A DNA stretch of 56,872 nucleotides. It comes from Bacteroidales bacterium (lineage in GTDB: Bacteria > Bacteroidota > Bacteroidia > Bacteroidales > P3). The stretch is taken from positions 1-56,872 of the forward strand of contig JAFVBC010000026.1 of the NCBI GenBank assembly GCA_017480185.1, given 5' to 3'. The first letter of the stretch is position 1; each line of letters begins with the position of its first letter. Shown piece by piece: positions 1-9,487 of this stretch. The notes below the pieces were generated by a model. That model saw nothing but the letters and a program-made list of their open reading frames with translations. It had not been told where the DNA came from and ran no database searches. A program made the translations under genes and the position numbers.

Positions 1-513
<513 letters not shown>

Positions 514-825
514 ATGTTTTACGCTTTATGTTAATATAATACTCCTTACCCACCACAAGCATTGTGGCAGGCAGAGAAAAGAAACAAATAAAAAGCAGGA
601 TTTGCCCCTACTTTTTCAGGCTTACCCTGTGTGCGTTGTGTGTGTGGGGGGGGTATATTGACAGATTATGAGCATTGTAGTGATACACACCAAACCATCT
701 TATGTTCCCAATAACGTACCACGCACTATTTTAGTTTCTCATCCGAACATTTTTTCTAAACATTGACAACCAACCGACAACGGTTGACCGTTGTCTCGCT
801 CACCACAAAAAAGTAAGGAGATTGA
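514..825. other. Intergenic region with one palindrome
   Basis: I see no coding frame in these 312 bases. There is a GT-rich stretch ending in eight G residues at 646-653. A perfect inverted repeat (776-784 GACAACGGT, 787-795 ACCGTTGTC, two-base centre) lies about 30 bp past the 3' end of gmhB. It could help end that operon, but no run of T follows it on the minus strand. Confidence 0.5.
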
Positions 826-1341
826 CTAAAGAGAACGGGCGAAATGGAGCAACGAAGGAAAACACAGATCCACAAGCCAGGGACGGTCGGTTGCAGAGGT
901 TGAGTTGGTGCCCACAAGCACAGTACGCATACCCGCACGTCGACCAAAGAGCATATCGGTGCTGTTATCGCCCACCATTGTACAACTTTTCAGTCTCAAG
1001 CCTGGAAAATCACGTCGAGCCCAAAGAGCCATACCTATGTTTGGCTTTCGCAAAAAACTATGATCCGAGGCAAGGTGTGGACAACTGTAAATGCGGTCTA
1101 TACCATAACTGACAGACTCTTGCAGTTTGGCATGTATGGCCTTAAGGTCGGCCTCAGTCATGAGTCCTTTACCAATACCCTGTTGGTTGGTCACAACAAT
1201 GATTAAGTCGAAGTGGCGACGACAAATAGTTATAGCCTCAGCCGTGCCAGGTAAGATTTCAAGCTCGTCAGGGCTTTTCACATAGTCGTTGTTTCGCAAC
1301 CTGTTGAGTACGCCGTCGCGGTCAAGGAAGAGTGCATTCAT
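826..1341 (-). CDS. gmhB: D-glycero-D-manno-heptose 1,7-bisphosphate phosphatase (HAD family)
   Basis: This cytoplasmic HAD phosphatase removes the C7 phosphate of heptose 1,7-bisphosphate, the third step to GDP-heptose. HAD motifs are all visible: DRDGV with D7 and D9, TNQQGIGKG from T51, K99 in RKP, and GDNSTDM at 124-130. Its 171 residues are typical of the family. The zinc loop is odd: E. coli GmhB binds zinc through CPH followed by CxC just before RKP, whereas here CPH (87-89) is kept but the two later cysteines are absent (SFLRKP) and the loop is shorter. It is the last gene of the heptose operon, and its ATG overlaps the stop of hddC by 4 bp (ATGA). Confidence 0.9.
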   Translation of the reverse strand: MNALFLDRDGVLNRLRNNDYVKSPDELEILPGTAEAITICRRHFDLIIVVTNQQGIGKGLMTEADLKAIHAKLQESVSYGIDRIYSCPHLASDHSFLRKPNIGMALWARRDFPGLRLKSCTMVGDNSTDMLFGRRAGMRTVLVGTNSTSATDRPWLVDLCFPSLLHFARSL

Positions 1342-2039
1342 ACGGCAAGGAGTGGCAATTCGTTCTGTGCGCGAGCGTAATCGTCGGGTACACCAATATC
1401 TATGAAATAAGCATCGTCGGGGTAAGCAAATATGGGTTCGGCAAGGGGTTGAAGCACTTCTTTTTCAAACGAGAATGGTGTGCCCAGAGACCAATGCGAG
1501 AGCAACGAGCGATGCATACGATAGATACCACCATTGATATACCCTTTACCCACGTTGGTTTGTTTTTCGCAAAAGGCTATTATGGGCTGCTGCCGAGAGC
1601 CATCGACCACTGCTCCATAGCGTCCAGCATCGGGTACGTAACGTGTTACGATGGTGATACGTGCAGGAAGGGCATCGGCAGTGGCAATAAATTGGCGATG
1701 GTTGATGTTGAAGAGTGTGTCACCATTTAGTACAGTAACATGGTCGGACATACAACATTGTAGTGCGTTGACAATGGCACCTCCGGTGCCGAGGGGAGAT
1801 TGCTCGTGGGCGTAAGATATAGTCATGCCTGCAAAAGTGTTGCCGAAGAAGTCGACTATGGTTTGGTGCATATAACCCGTAGCTATAACCACATGAGTAT
1901 ATCCCTCTCGCGACAAGTGGTAGAGCAAAAAAGAAAGAAAAGGTTGTCCTCCTATTGGAGCCATCGGTTTTGGCACATCAGACACCACATGACGCAGACG
2001 CGTACCAAAACCACCAGCAAGAACTATAGCCTCTGTCAT
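1338..2039 (-). CDS. hddC: D-glycero-alpha-D-manno-heptose 1-phosphate guanylyltransferase
   Basis: This is a nucleotidyltransferase of 233 residues that activates heptose 1-phosphate with GTP to GDP-D-glycero-alpha-D-manno-heptose. The N-terminus carries the family signature LAGGFGTRLR (residues 7-16) followed by the substrate-binding DVPKPM lysine, and NGDTLFN supplies the metal-binding Asp in the middle of the protein. The sequence alone could also suit a related sugar-1-phosphate nucleotidyltransferase. The operon with hddA, gmhA and gmhB makes HddC the clear choice. It overlaps gmhA by 4 bp upstream and gmhB by 4 bp downstream, so the three are probably translationally coupled. Confidence 0.88.
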   Translation of the reverse strand: MTEAIVLAGGFGTRLRHVVSDVPKPMAPIGGQPFLSFLLYHLSREGYTHVVIATGYMHQTIVDFFGNTFAGMTISYAHEQSPLGTGGAIVNALQCCMSDHVTVLNGDTLFNINHRQFIATADALPARITIVTRYVPDAGRYGAVVDGSRQQPIIAFCEKQTNVGKGYINGGIYRMHRSLLSHWSLGTPFSFEKEVLQPLAEPIFAYPDDAYFIDIGVPDDYARAQNELPLLAV

Positions 2040-2611
2040 TTGAAAAGTGCGGTTTCCACCATATCACACAAGATATGCCCCAACATAATGTGCGATTCTT
2101 GTATGCGAGGAGTATCATTGCTGGGAACATTGAGCAGCACACCACCAAACTGTCCCATCTGACCGCCAGTACTGCCCGTGAACGAGATGATACTCACGCC
2201 CATCTCCTGTGCCACTCGGTAGGCTTCAATAATATTGCGGCTATTGCCACTTGTGCTAATACCCACCAACACATCGCCTCGATGGGCAGTACCACGCAGC
2301 AGGCGTGAAAACACTTGGTCGTAGCCATAGTCATTGCCCACAGCAGTTAAATAAGAGGTATTGCAATGCAAAGCTTCTGCATTGAGTGGAGGGCGGTCGA
2401 AATAGAAACGGCCACTGAGTTCGGCGGCAAGGTGTTGTGCATCTGCAGCACTTCCCCCATTGCCGCAAAAATGTATTTTGCCACCATTGCGTAGCGACTG
2501 TTCAACGATCTGGGCGGCTTTCTCAAGTCGGCCGAGCAGTGCATCATCGGCCAAGATAGCCTGTTTGAGGGCAATACTTTGTTCTATGGATTGATTGATA
2601 CGATTGTTCAT
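2036..2611 (-). CDS. gmhA: Sedoheptulose 7-phosphate isomerase (phosphoheptose isomerase)
   Basis: GmhA converts sedoheptulose 7-phosphate to D-glycero-D-manno-heptose 7-phosphate, the entry step of heptose synthesis. The 191-residue protein is one SIS domain. The diagnostic CGNGGSAADAQHLAAELSGR block is at 49-68, with H60 and E64 at the zinc-ligand positions. The second half of the site, QESHIMLGH, gives Q171 and H179. These match the E. coli numbering within one residue, so the enzyme should be active. It lies 30 bp downstream of hddA and overlaps hddC by 4 bp. Confidence 0.93.
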   Translation of the reverse strand: MNNRINQSIEQSIALKQAILADDALLGRLEKAAQIVEQSLRNGGKIHFCGNGGSAADAQHLAAELSGRFYFDRPPLNAEALHCNTSYLTAVGNDYGYDQVFSRLLRGTAHRGDVLVGISTSGNSRNIIEAYRVAQEMGVSIISFTGSTGGQMGQFGGVLLNVPSNDTPRIQESHIMLGHILCDMVETALFK

Positions 2612-2641
2612 ATCGTCACAGTGTTAAGTATGGTGCAGAGA

Positions 2642-3679
2642 CTATTGGATGCTCCACGTTTTAAGGCCTTCTCCCGTAAAGTCATAGCGTTTGGTTTCTC
2701 CTCCAAAAACAGATAACGCTTGACGTACAGCAAAGCGAGAAAGACCAGGGCAATAGAAGAACATAAAGCCCCCGCCCCCAGCACCCGATATTTTGCCACC
2801 CGAAGCACCAGCGCGCATAGCTGCATCGTATATGGCATCAATACGGGCATTGCTAACACTTTGCGCCATCTGTTTCTTGTTTTGCCAACCAAAATTCAAA
2901 ATCTCACCAATGTCGGCCACATGTCCTTTGAGCAAAGCCTCTTTCATTTGCATAGCTTGCTGCTTCAACTTGTGCATGCTCTCAATGCTTGAGGCGTTGC
3001 GTTGCTTGACATTTTGCTGTTGTTCCTTGATTATGTCGGCACTGACGTGTGAAGTGTCAGTATAGTAAAGCAGAAGATTGTGATTCAGTTCATCAATATA
3101 TCGTTGACGAACACGCAGGGGGTTAACGATAACATTGTCGCCATTGAATTCCATGTAGTTAAACCCACCAAACGTGGCGGCGTACTGATCTTGTTTCCCC
3201 CCGGCTAAACCCAAGTCAATGCGTTCAATTTCGTAGGCCAGTCGCGCAATGTCGTACTCTCCAAGTGGCAGTTTTAGCCACTCAACATAGGCGCCAAGAA
3301 TCGATACAACAAGAGTTGACGATGTACCAAGTCCACTGCCCGCAGGAGCATCAACAAAAGAGGCTATTTTGAGTGATAGGGGATGGTGCGTAAATTGGCG
3401 TACAATGCGATTGTATACACCTTTGTGGAGGATGAAATATCCATTGGTGTCAACCTCTGTAGCATTCTCGTAGGTCTCGCAAAGGCCTTTATCGGGGGCA
3501 AGGAACTGCACCTTGCCATCGGTGGTAGGCTCAATAGTGGTGTAGGCATACATGCTAATAGTGGCGTTGAGGATAGCTCCACCATAGAGGTCGCTATAGG
3601 GAGAGACATCGGTGCCACCACCAGCCAGCCCAAGGCGCAACGGGGCCTTGCTACGAATTGTACAATTTGTGCTACTCAT
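2642..3679 (-). CDS. hddA: D-glycero-alpha-D-manno-heptose 7-phosphate kinase (GHMP family)
   Basis: HddA phosphorylates heptose 7-phosphate at C1 to the 1,7-bisphosphate, using ATP. The 345 residues show the GHMP kinase motifs: RLGLAGGGTDVSPYS near the N-terminus, the phosphate-binding loop PAGSGLGTSSTLVVS near residue 110-125, and the C-terminal GGKISGAGGGGFMFF block. HddA (alpha anomer, GDP route) rather than the HldE beta route fits with hddC next door. The start codon overlaps the end of the upstream glycosyltransferase by 8 bp. Confidence 0.92.
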   Translation of the reverse strand: MSSTNCTIRSKAPLRLGLAGGGTDVSPYSDLYGGAILNATISMYAYTTIEPTTDGKVQFLAPDKGLCETYENATEVDTNGYFILHKGVYNRIVRQFTHHPLSLKIASFVDAPAGSGLGTSSTLVVSILGAYVEWLKLPLGEYDIARLAYEIERIDLGLAGGKQDQYAATFGGFNYMEFNGDNVIVNPLRVRQRYIDELNHNLLLYYTDTSHVSADIIKEQQQNVKQRNASSIESMHKLKQQAMQMKEALLKGHVADIGEILNFGWQNKKQMAQSVSNARIDAIYDAAMRAGASGGKISGAGGGGFMFFYCPGLSRFAVRQALSVFGGETKRYDFTGEGLKTWSIQ

Positions 3680-4823
3680 GCTTGGAAAACTTGGTTTGCT
3701 GCATCACCTTTTTCAAGGCATCTGTCATATTACTCCAGGCATATTTTTTCTTCTCTTCGCGCACACCTTTAGTCAATCTTTCCACCCAATTCTCGCCGTA
3801 GAATCGTACAATAGCATCTGATATAGCATCAGATTGTGGGCTAACCACAAAGCCCACACGTCCGTCTGGCACAATCTCTGGCAAACCGCCGACATTGGTA
3901 ACTATCATAGGCTTATCGAAATTGAAAGCTATTTGCGTTACACCACTTTGTGTAGCACTCTTATACGGCTGTACAACCACATCGGCAGCACAAAGGTAGC
4001 GGTTCACCTCGTGGTCGGGAATAAATTCGGTATGCAGCACCACACGATTGGCAATGCCCAAGCGATCTATCTGCTGCATGTAGGGTGTTGCATCGCCATA
4101 GAATTCACCAGCCACTATCAACTTTATGCCCAATTGAGCGATGCGCGGGTCGGCCATTGCATCAAGCAAAAGGTCGAGCCCCTTGTAGTCGCGAATAAAA
4201 CCAAAGAAAAGTATATATCTGTTATCGCTTTCAAGGTTGAGTAAACGTAAAGCCTCATCACGCGATAGAGCCGAGCCATAATGGTCGTAAAGCGGATGAG
4301 GACAAAACAAACGAGGCTTACTGCGTCGCGGGTCAAACATGTCGGCATCGGCGAGCACCGATTGCGACATGGCAACCATACCGTCAATAGAGTTAACAAA
4401 ATAACGAGCAAAGAACTTGTCACCAACTCGTTTCTCATGAGGTACCAAATTGTCGAGAATAGACACCCTGCATGTCGCAGCTTGCTTAGCTATACGGTTG
4501 GTCATGCCAAGAGCTGGTGCCATAAAAGGGAGCCAAAATTTGGTAATTAACAGGTCTGGGCGTTGCCTTTTGATATATTTACCCGTCCTCAACCAACTGA
4601 ACGGGTTAATTGCATTTAGCATCCGAGTGATCTTCACCCCACGGGGTGCCGATTCACTGCTGTACTGACTCTTACCTGGGAAAAGCAAAGAAGGATACTG
4701 CAACGTAAAGGTAACAATCTCCACATCGTGGCCATTTTCAATATATTCATACGCCAAACGTTCATTGAACGCAGACAGCCCCCCACGGTAAGGCCAAGCC
4801 GTTCCAAGTATTATGACCTTCAT
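3672..4823 (-). CDS. Glycosyltransferase family 4, first gene of the heptose operon
   Basis: This 383-residue protein has the GT-B layout of GT4 enzymes: an N-terminal MKVIILGTAWPYRGGLSAFN stretch with a glycine-rich acceptor loop, and a C-terminal donor domain with VTNVGGLPEIVPDG near residue 310-325. The donor domain also has a phosphate-contacting segment around FFGFIRDYKGLDLLLDA. Being first in an operon that makes GDP-heptose, it may transfer heptose or a neighbouring sugar onto a surface glycan, but the donor is not readable from sequence. No membrane segment is evident. A promoter was not identified with confidence in the 200 bp upstream. Confidence 0.85.
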   Translation of the reverse strand: MKVIILGTAWPYRGGLSAFNERLAYEYIENGHDVEIVTFTLQYPSLLFPGKSQYSSESAPRGVKITRMLNAINPFSWLRTGKYIKRQRPDLLITKFWLPFMAPALGMTNRIAKQAATCRVSILDNLVPHEKRVGDKFFARYFVNSIDGMVAMSQSVLADADMFDPRRSKPRLFCPHPLYDHYGSALSRDEALRLLNLESDNRYILFFGFIRDYKGLDLLLDAMADPRIAQLGIKLIVAGEFYGDATPYMQQIDRLGIANRVVLHTEFIPDHEVNRYLCAADVVVQPYKSATQSGVTQIAFNFDKPMIVTNVGGLPEIVPDGRVGFVVSPQSDAISDAIVRFYGENWVERLTKGVREEKKKYAWSNMTDALKKVMQQTKFSKHE

Positions 4824-5035
4824 ATAGCCAAAATCGTCACATTAACAATATACCTTGTCGAAGAAGATAACTAATTAACAGCGCTTTTATTGTGCAGTCG
4901 GCCAACATTTATAGCATATCGTTGAGGTATAAAAACATGCAAAATAGAGGTGGCGCGATAAAAAAATACACTACCTCCAATAAAAACAATAAAACGGACA
5001 ATGGTTAACCAACACATCTTATCCGTTTCTTACTG

Positions 5036-5109
5036 TGACCCTGCTGCGATTCGAACGCAGGACCTACTGCTTAGAAGGCAGTTGCTCTATCCAGCTGAGC
5101 TACGGGGCC
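5036..5109 (-). tRNA. tRNA-Arg (anticodon TCT)
   Basis: Reading the minus strand, the 74-base cloverleaf starts GGCCCCG, has a D arm, an anticodon stem ACTGC/GCAGT enclosing loop CTTCTAA (anticodon TCT), and a T arm CTGCG-TTCGAAT-CGCAG. The 3' acceptor strand is CAGGGTC followed by discriminator A; CCA is not encoded. The acceptor stem has one mismatch, C6 opposite A67, while the other pairs are Watson-Crick or G-T. Confidence 0.95.
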
Positions 5110-5133
5110 AGCCAAAGCATGCTCGCTTTCCAG

Positions 5134-5208
5134 TCGGGATAGTCTGATTCGAACAGACGATCTCCTGCTCCCAAAGCAGGCGCGCTAACCGGACTACGCC
5201 ATATCCCG
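5134..5208 (-). tRNA. tRNA-Pro (anticodon TGG)
   Basis: The 75-base minus-strand cloverleaf has a perfect acceptor stem CGGGATA/TATCCCG. The anticodon stem CCTGC/GCAGG encloses loop TTTGGGA (anticodon TGG), and the T loop is TTCGAAT. CCA is not encoded. It sits 24 bp upstream of tRNA-Arg and is probably cotranscribed with it. Confidence 0.96.
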
Positions 5209-5220
5209 TTCCTTTTACCA

Positions 5221-5246
5221 AAACAGACGCCATTATGCGTCTGTTT
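5221..5246. terminator. Hairpin with T tract between tRNA-Ser and tRNA-Pro
   Basis: A perfect 10-bp stem (5221-5230 AAACAGACGC, 5237-5246 GCGTCTGTTT) with a 6-base loop is flanked by T-rich sequence on both strands. On the minus strand it would partly separate tRNA-Ser from tRNA-Pro and tRNA-Arg, either as a terminator or as a processing signal. Confidence 0.6.
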
Positions 5247-5251
5247 TTCTT

Positions 5252-5340
<89 letters not shown>

Positions 5341-5391
5341 GTTCTTGCTCCGTTTCTCAATTTGCGCTTTTCAACCGCTCGAAAAACGTTG

Positions 5392-5399
5392 CAAAGATA
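5392..5399 (-). promoter_or_regulatory. Probable promoter -7 box for the tRNA cluster
   Basis: On the minus strand this reads TATCTTTG, an exact match to the Bacteroidetes -7 consensus TAnnTTTG. It lies about 50 bp upstream of tRNA-Ser. The -33 element is imperfect (TTCG about 21 bases upstream). Confidence 0.55.
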
Positions 5400-5478
5400 C
5401 TACTTTTTTACAAATCCGAATTATTTTTCTTACAATGAAAAAATTTTAGGCATAATCAAAGCCCTCACGCCAACATCT

Positions 5479-6225
5479 TCACTTTCCTTTAGCCTGGTTA
5501 GCAACACTTTGCATCTTGCGTGCTATCTCCTCCTGATTGCCTAAAAAATAATCCTCGCACAACGACATGTCGTTATCGAACTTGAAAATATAGGGCACTG
5601 CCGTAGGAATATTAAACTTTATTATCTCTTCATTGCTCATATTTTTCAATTCTTTCACTATACCGCGCAGACTATTTCCATGTGCCACAACCATAACCGT
5701 GTCGTGGTGCTTAAAGGCCTCCATAATATTGTTCTTATAATACGGCATCAGTCGAGCGATAGTGTCCTTTAGCGATTCTGTCAGTGGTATCTGACTATCG
5801 GGTATTTCATCATAACGATGGTCTACTCGTGGACTACGGCTATCGTGCAAGTCAAGAGCAGGGGGTTGTACATCGAAGCTACGACGCCAAAGCAAAACCT
5901 GTTCATCTCCGTATTTTTGAGCAGTTTCTGCTTTATTCAGACCTTGTATAGCACCATAACTTTTCTCATTCAGACGCCAACTCTTCTCTACCGGCAGATA
6001 GTCCATATCCATCGCATCAAGTATCTGATTTAAGGTTTTTATGGCTCTTTTAAGATACGACGTAAAGCATTGTTCTGGACGGAAACCTTCTTCTTTTAAC
6101 AACATCCCGGCCTCAAACGCCTCTTTCATTCCGTTTTCGGTCAAGTCAACATCCGTCCAACCAGTGAAAAGATTAAGTTTATTCCAAGCACTTTCTCCGT
6201 GCCTAACAAGAATCAATGTCTTCAT
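5479..6225 (-). CDS. gpmA: 2,3-bisphosphoglycerate-dependent phosphoglycerate mutase
   Basis: This glycolytic enzyme interconverts 3- and 2-phosphoglycerate. The 248 residues begin with the histidine-phosphatase motif LVRHGESAWN, giving R8 and the phosphorylated H9. It continues with LFTGWTDVDLTENG and has the second catalytic histidine in VVAHGNSLRG near residue 180. The length and the long insert (RSYGAIQGLNK-like region) identify the dPGM type rather than a general phosphatase. It is the last gene after rny and lgt, and its ATG overlaps the lgt stop by 4 bp. Confidence 0.95.
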   Translation of the reverse strand: MKTLILVRHGESAWNKLNLFTGWTDVDLTENGMKEAFEAGMLLKEEGFRPEQCFTSYLKRAIKTLNQILDAMDMDYLPVEKSWRLNEKSYGAIQGLNKAETAQKYGDEQVLLWRRSFDVQPPALDLHDSRSPRVDHRYDEIPDSQIPLTESLKDTIARLMPYYKNNIMEAFKHHDTVMVVAHGNSLRGIVKELKNMSNEEIIKFNIPTAVPYIFKFDNDMSLCEDYFLGNQEEIARKMQSVANQAKGK

Positions 6226-7094
6226 TTCTTTGTTTTTTTATTATTCACTTCACCCCATGGGAATGCTCCTTGGGGAAACTTATCTCGGCGTGCCAGCAAA
6301 ACTATTACAAGCCCACCAACTATAAATGGCACACTCAACCACTGACCCATATTGAGGAACATGCCCTGTTCAAAGTCCACCTGGTCGTTCTTAACAAACT
6401 CGATCAAAAACCGTGCTGTAAACAATGCCACCAACCACCAGCCAAACATTGACCCACACTTCATTTTTAATCCTTTCTTGACATACACCACCATACTCAC
6501 AGCAAAGATAATGAAGTAGGACAGAGCCTCATATATTTGCGTGGGGTGCTTGGGCAATGTCTCGCCGTTACGCTCAAATACGAAGCCCCAGGGCAGGGAT
6601 GTAACGGTGCCGTAGATCTCACTGTTGAACAAATTGCCTAATCGAATAAAACCTCCGCCAAGTGCAACCACTATCGACAACCTATCAAGAAACCACCACA
6701 CATTAAGCTTATACTTGCGCCAATAAAGCCACAGAGCAATAACAATGCCTAATGCAGCCCCATGGCTGGCAAGTCCCTGATAGCCCACAAAATGACCGGC
6801 CGAATCAAACGGCCAGATTATTTCTGTCCAATGTGCAGCAGTAAGAAAATAGTCGGGTTCATAAAACAAGCAATGCCCTAAACGCGCCCCTATAAGCACA
6901 GCCAAAAACAGATACATCAACAAACTCTCTATATACTTGTCGTTTACCTTCTCGCGCTTAAAAATCCACGACATGATGTACAATCCCAGTCCGAAGGCAA
7001 GGAGAAACCCAAGCGAATAGTAGCGCAAGCCGTACGACCCGATGTGAAACATCACCGGGTCTACATTCCAATGTACAGAGAGCAATTGCCTCAT
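6222..7094 (-). CDS. lgt: Prolipoprotein diacylglyceryl transferase
   Basis: Lgt is an inner-membrane enzyme that moves a diacylglyceryl group from phosphatidylglycerol to the lipobox cysteine of prolipoproteins. The 290 residues contain about seven hydrophobic segments. The family signature is seen as [16 protein letters not shown] near the middle, followed by HPTQIYEAL. Many lipoproteins in this window (the HmuY-like protein, nitroreductase and others) depend on this enzyme. The gene overlaps both rny upstream and gpmA downstream by 4 bp. Confidence 0.95.
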   Translation of the reverse strand: MRQLLSVHWNVDPVMFHIGSYGLRYYSLGFLLAFGLGLYIMSWIFKREKVNDKYIESLLMYLFLAVLIGARLGHCLFYEPDYFLTAAHWTEIIWPFDSAGHFVGYQGLASHGAALGIVIALWLYWRKYKLNVWWFLDRLSIVVALGGGFIRLGNLFNSEIYGTVTSLPWGFVFERNGETLPKHPTQIYEALSYFIIFAVSMVVYVKKGLKMKCGSMFGWWLVALFTARFLIEFVKNDQVDFEQGMFLNMGQWLSVPFIVGGLVIVLLARRDKFPQGAFPWGEVNNKKTKK

Positions 7095-8635
7095 TTAGCG
7101 TAGTTTATAGCGCGTGTCTCACGTATCACGGTCACTTTAATCTGGCCGGGATAAGTCATCTCGTTCTGTATCTGACGCGACAGGTCGTAACTCAATTTGG
7201 TGGCCTCAACATCGCTCACCTTGTCGGCTCCAACAATCACACGAAGCTCACGGCCTGCCTGTATAGCATACGTCTTAACCACTCCAGGATAGGTCATGGC
7301 CATTTCCTCCAGTTTATTAAGACGATTTATGTAGGCCTCTACCACCTCACGACGGGCACCTGGACGGGCTCCGCTTATGGCGTCGCACACTTGGATGATG
7401 GGACTTATAAGGTTGTTCATCTCAACCTCATCGTGGTGAGCGCCAATAGCGTTGCAGACATCTGGATTTTCCTTATATTTCTCGGCCAGTTTCATGCCAA
7501 TGATTGCATGTGGCAGTTCGGGTTCATTCTCCGGCACTTTACCTATGTCGTGCAACAGTCCAGCACGCTTGGCCAATTTGGGGTTCAATCCAAGTTCAGA
7601 AGCCATCGTTGCGGCCAAGTTAGCCACTTCACGACTGTGTTGTAGCAAGTTCTGACCATACGACGAGCGGTACTTCATTCTGCCAACCATACGCATCAAC
7701 TCGTGATTCATGTTGGGGATGCCCAAGTCGATGCAGGTGCGTTTACCAACCTCGTTTATCTCCTGCTCTATCTGACGACGCGTCTTTGCCACCACCTCTT
7801 CAATACGGGCTGGATGTATGCGTCCGTCGGTAACCAATTTGTGCAACGACAAACGGGCAATCTCGCGTCGCACAGGGTCGAATCCGCTTATGATGATAGC
7901 ATCGGGCGAGTCGTCTATAATAATCTCAACGCCCGTTAGCGATTCGAGGGTACGTATATTCCTTCCCTCACGACCAATGATACGACCTTTAACCTCTTCG
8001 TTTTCAAGATTGAATACGCTTACCGTGTTCTCAATAGCGTTTTCGGTAGCGGTGCGTTGGATTGATTGGATGACTATCTTTTTAGCCTGTTCAGAGGCTG
8101 TTATTTTAGCCTCCTCAACAATATCCATTATCGTGGTGCTTGCCTCGGCACGAGCCTCATCGGTCATAGCATCTACCAACTGCTGTTTAGCCTCTTCGGC
8201 CGTCATTCCGGCTATGTGCTCCAGCTTGTCGACACTTTCCTTATACACTTTCTCCACCTCGGCCTGGCGGCGGTGCAACACCTCTATTTGGTTGTTGAGA
8301 TTTTCGCTCACACCTTTCAGTTCATTGCTTTTCTTTTGCAAGTCTTCAACCCGTTGTTGCAACGATTGTTCGCGTTGTTTCAGTTTATTTTCGGCCTCGC
8401 GCAGTTTGGCATTGCTATCGTTCACGCGCTTCTCGTGGTCGCTTTTCAACTGCAAGTATTGCTCCTTTGCCTGCAATATCTTGTCTTTCTTTATCACCTC
8501 GCCTTTTTCTTCGGCATCTTTCAGCACCTGCTGACTTTTGGCCAGCAACTTGTTGCGCAGCACTGTCGACGTGAGCCACATTCCCACTCCGCCGCCAACC
8601 AGCAACGCAATCACTGCATAGACTATTACTTCCAT
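7091..8635 (-). CDS. rny: Ribonuclease Y
   Basis: RNase Y is a membrane-anchored endoribonuclease that starts mRNA decay. The 514-residue protein has an N-terminal membrane anchor (about residues 3-23). A long charged coiled coil follows to about residue 190, then a KH domain ([23 protein letters not shown]), and an HD domain whose metal site is in [10 protein letters not shown] and LLHDIGK. The domain order and length are standard. It lies about 55 bp past the end of the 6S-like RNA and overlaps lgt by 4 bp. Confidence 0.96.
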   Translation of the reverse strand: MEVIVYAVIALLVGGGVGMWLTSTVLRNKLLAKSQQVLKDAEEKGEVIKKDKILQAKEQYLQLKSDHEKRVNDSNAKLREAENKLKQREQSLQQRVEDLQKKSNELKGVSENLNNQIEVLHRRQAEVEKVYKESVDKLEHIAGMTAEEAKQQLVDAMTDEARAEASTTIMDIVEEAKITASEQAKKIVIQSIQRTATENAIENTVSVFNLENEEVKGRIIGREGRNIRTLESLTGVEIIIDDSPDAIIISGFDPVRREIARLSLHKLVTDGRIHPARIEEVVAKTRRQIEQEINEVGKRTCIDLGIPNMNHELMRMVGRMKYRSSYGQNLLQHSREVANLAATMASELGLNPKLAKRAGLLHDIGKVPENEPELPHAIIGMKLAEKYKENPDVCNAIGAHHDEVEMNNLISPIIQVCDAISGARPGARREVVEAYINRLNKLEEMAMTYPGVVKTYAIQAGRELRVIVGADKVSDVEATKLSYDLSRQIQNEMTYPGQIKVTVIRETRAINYAK

Positions 8636-8689
8636 TTTGTGTGGTTTATTGTTTTGTGGCAGAGGTTAAAACCAAGTGGGTTGAAAAAA

Positions 8690-8870
8690 CTGCATCCATG
8701 CCCGCAAGAGTTAGGGTAAACTCTATAACGATAAGATTTGAGCGCCGGGTGTATCAGCCATTCTTTGCACCGTCAGAGGGTAAACCTCATCCGATGCGAC
8801 CTACCCACCCCTGAGACAACTCGGTTTGTAAATGGTGTTGAGTTTACAAACTGTGTTGGGATGGATGCAG
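8690..8870 (-). ncRNA. ssrS: Structured RNA between zapA and rny, candidate 6S RNA
   Basis: Read on the minus strand, 8870-8861 and 8699-8690 form a perfect 10-bp closing stem (CTGCATCCAT with ATGGATGCAG), followed at once by six T residues. The 181 nt between contain a hairpin near the 5' end (GTTTGTAAA/TTTACAAAC), a central arm (8767-8797, GCATCG and GAGG pairing with CCTC and CGGTGC), and a 3' hairpin AGAGTT/AACTCT. The size, the closed rod and the position just after zapA match 6S RNA, which follows zapA in many bacteria. The first 27 nt overlap the last zapA codons. Assignment to 6S rests on context and shape, not on a model search. Confidence 0.55.
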
Positions 8871-9149
8871 AATTTGGTCGAGCAAATTATCTATTGATTG
8901 CAACCTTTCAATGAGGTCGGTGTCTTTGTATTTCAGTTGGTCTTGTGTCTTCACCAGCCTGGTTATCTGGGTCAGCGACACCATTGCCAGCAAGTCTTGA
9001 TGGTCGTTGTAGGCATATTGCTTGCCAAAACTTTTAGCCTGTTCATCGATTGCGGCGGCAGCCTTGCGCAAAGCCTCCTCGTCGGTGGCCGACACTCGCA
9101 TTTTATAGTTGCGTCCAAGTATTGTTACCGATGCCGCTACGCTTTCCAT
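8844..9149 (-). CDS. zapA: Cell division protein ZapA
   Basis: ZapA binds FtsZ and stabilises the division ring. The 101 residues begin VAASVTILGRNYKMRVSATDEEALRKAA, the usual ZapA N-terminal domain, followed by a long helix that should form the coiled-coil dimer. It starts one base into the stop of the upstream coiled-coil gene (TAATG), so the two are coupled. Its 3' coding end doubles as the 5' arm of the closing stem of the downstream structured RNA. Confidence 0.92.
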   Translation of the reverse strand: MESVAASVTILGRNYKMRVSATDEEALRKAAAAIDEQAKSFGKQYAYNDHQDLLAMVSLTQITRLVKTQDQLKYKDTDLIERLQSIDNLLDQILHPSQHSL

Positions 9150-9451
9150 TAGTGGTTTTCTGTTTGTTGTTTCAGCAATGCAAGACTTTTATCAATGGCA
9201 CGTATCATTTGGTTTATCTTCAACTTCAGCTCTGTGCTCTCCCCTCCCTCGGTCAACCTGTTACCTAATTTGATTATTTTGTTTTCTTCCTTTAGTCTGT
9301 TTATTGTTGTTTCTTTCTCATCAAGTGTCTTTTGCATCTGTTGGCATTCTTCCTCACGCAGGCTCAACTCGGTGCGCAAGCGCGTCACCTCGTCGGCTAA
9401 CATTCTAATCTTGTATTCTATGCCGGAGATTGTTGTCTCAAAGTCGAACAC
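9149..9451 (-). CDS. Coiled-coil protein coupled to ZapA
   Basis: The 100-residue protein is almost all heptad coiled coil (EVTRLRTELSLREEECQQMQ, then DEKETTINRLKEENKIIKLG) with no signal peptide or membrane segment. A small coiled-coil gene directly before zapA is a usual arrangement in Bacteroidetes, and a role with ZapA in division is likely by context. I know no specific biochemical function. The stop codon shares a base with the zapA start. Confidence 0.85.
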   Translation of the reverse strand: MFDFETTISGIEYKIRMLADEVTRLRTELSLREEECQQMQKTLDEKETTINRLKEENKIIKLGNRLTEGGESTELKLKINQMIRAIDKSLALLKQQTENH

Positions 9452-9487
9452 ACGGTTTGCTTTTTGTTAAACAATGCAAAAGCAGTG

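Noticed and set aside
646..653. Run of eight G residues as a phase-variation tract
   Set aside because: It lies in a non-coding stretch with no promoter or gene start placed to be switched by length changes.
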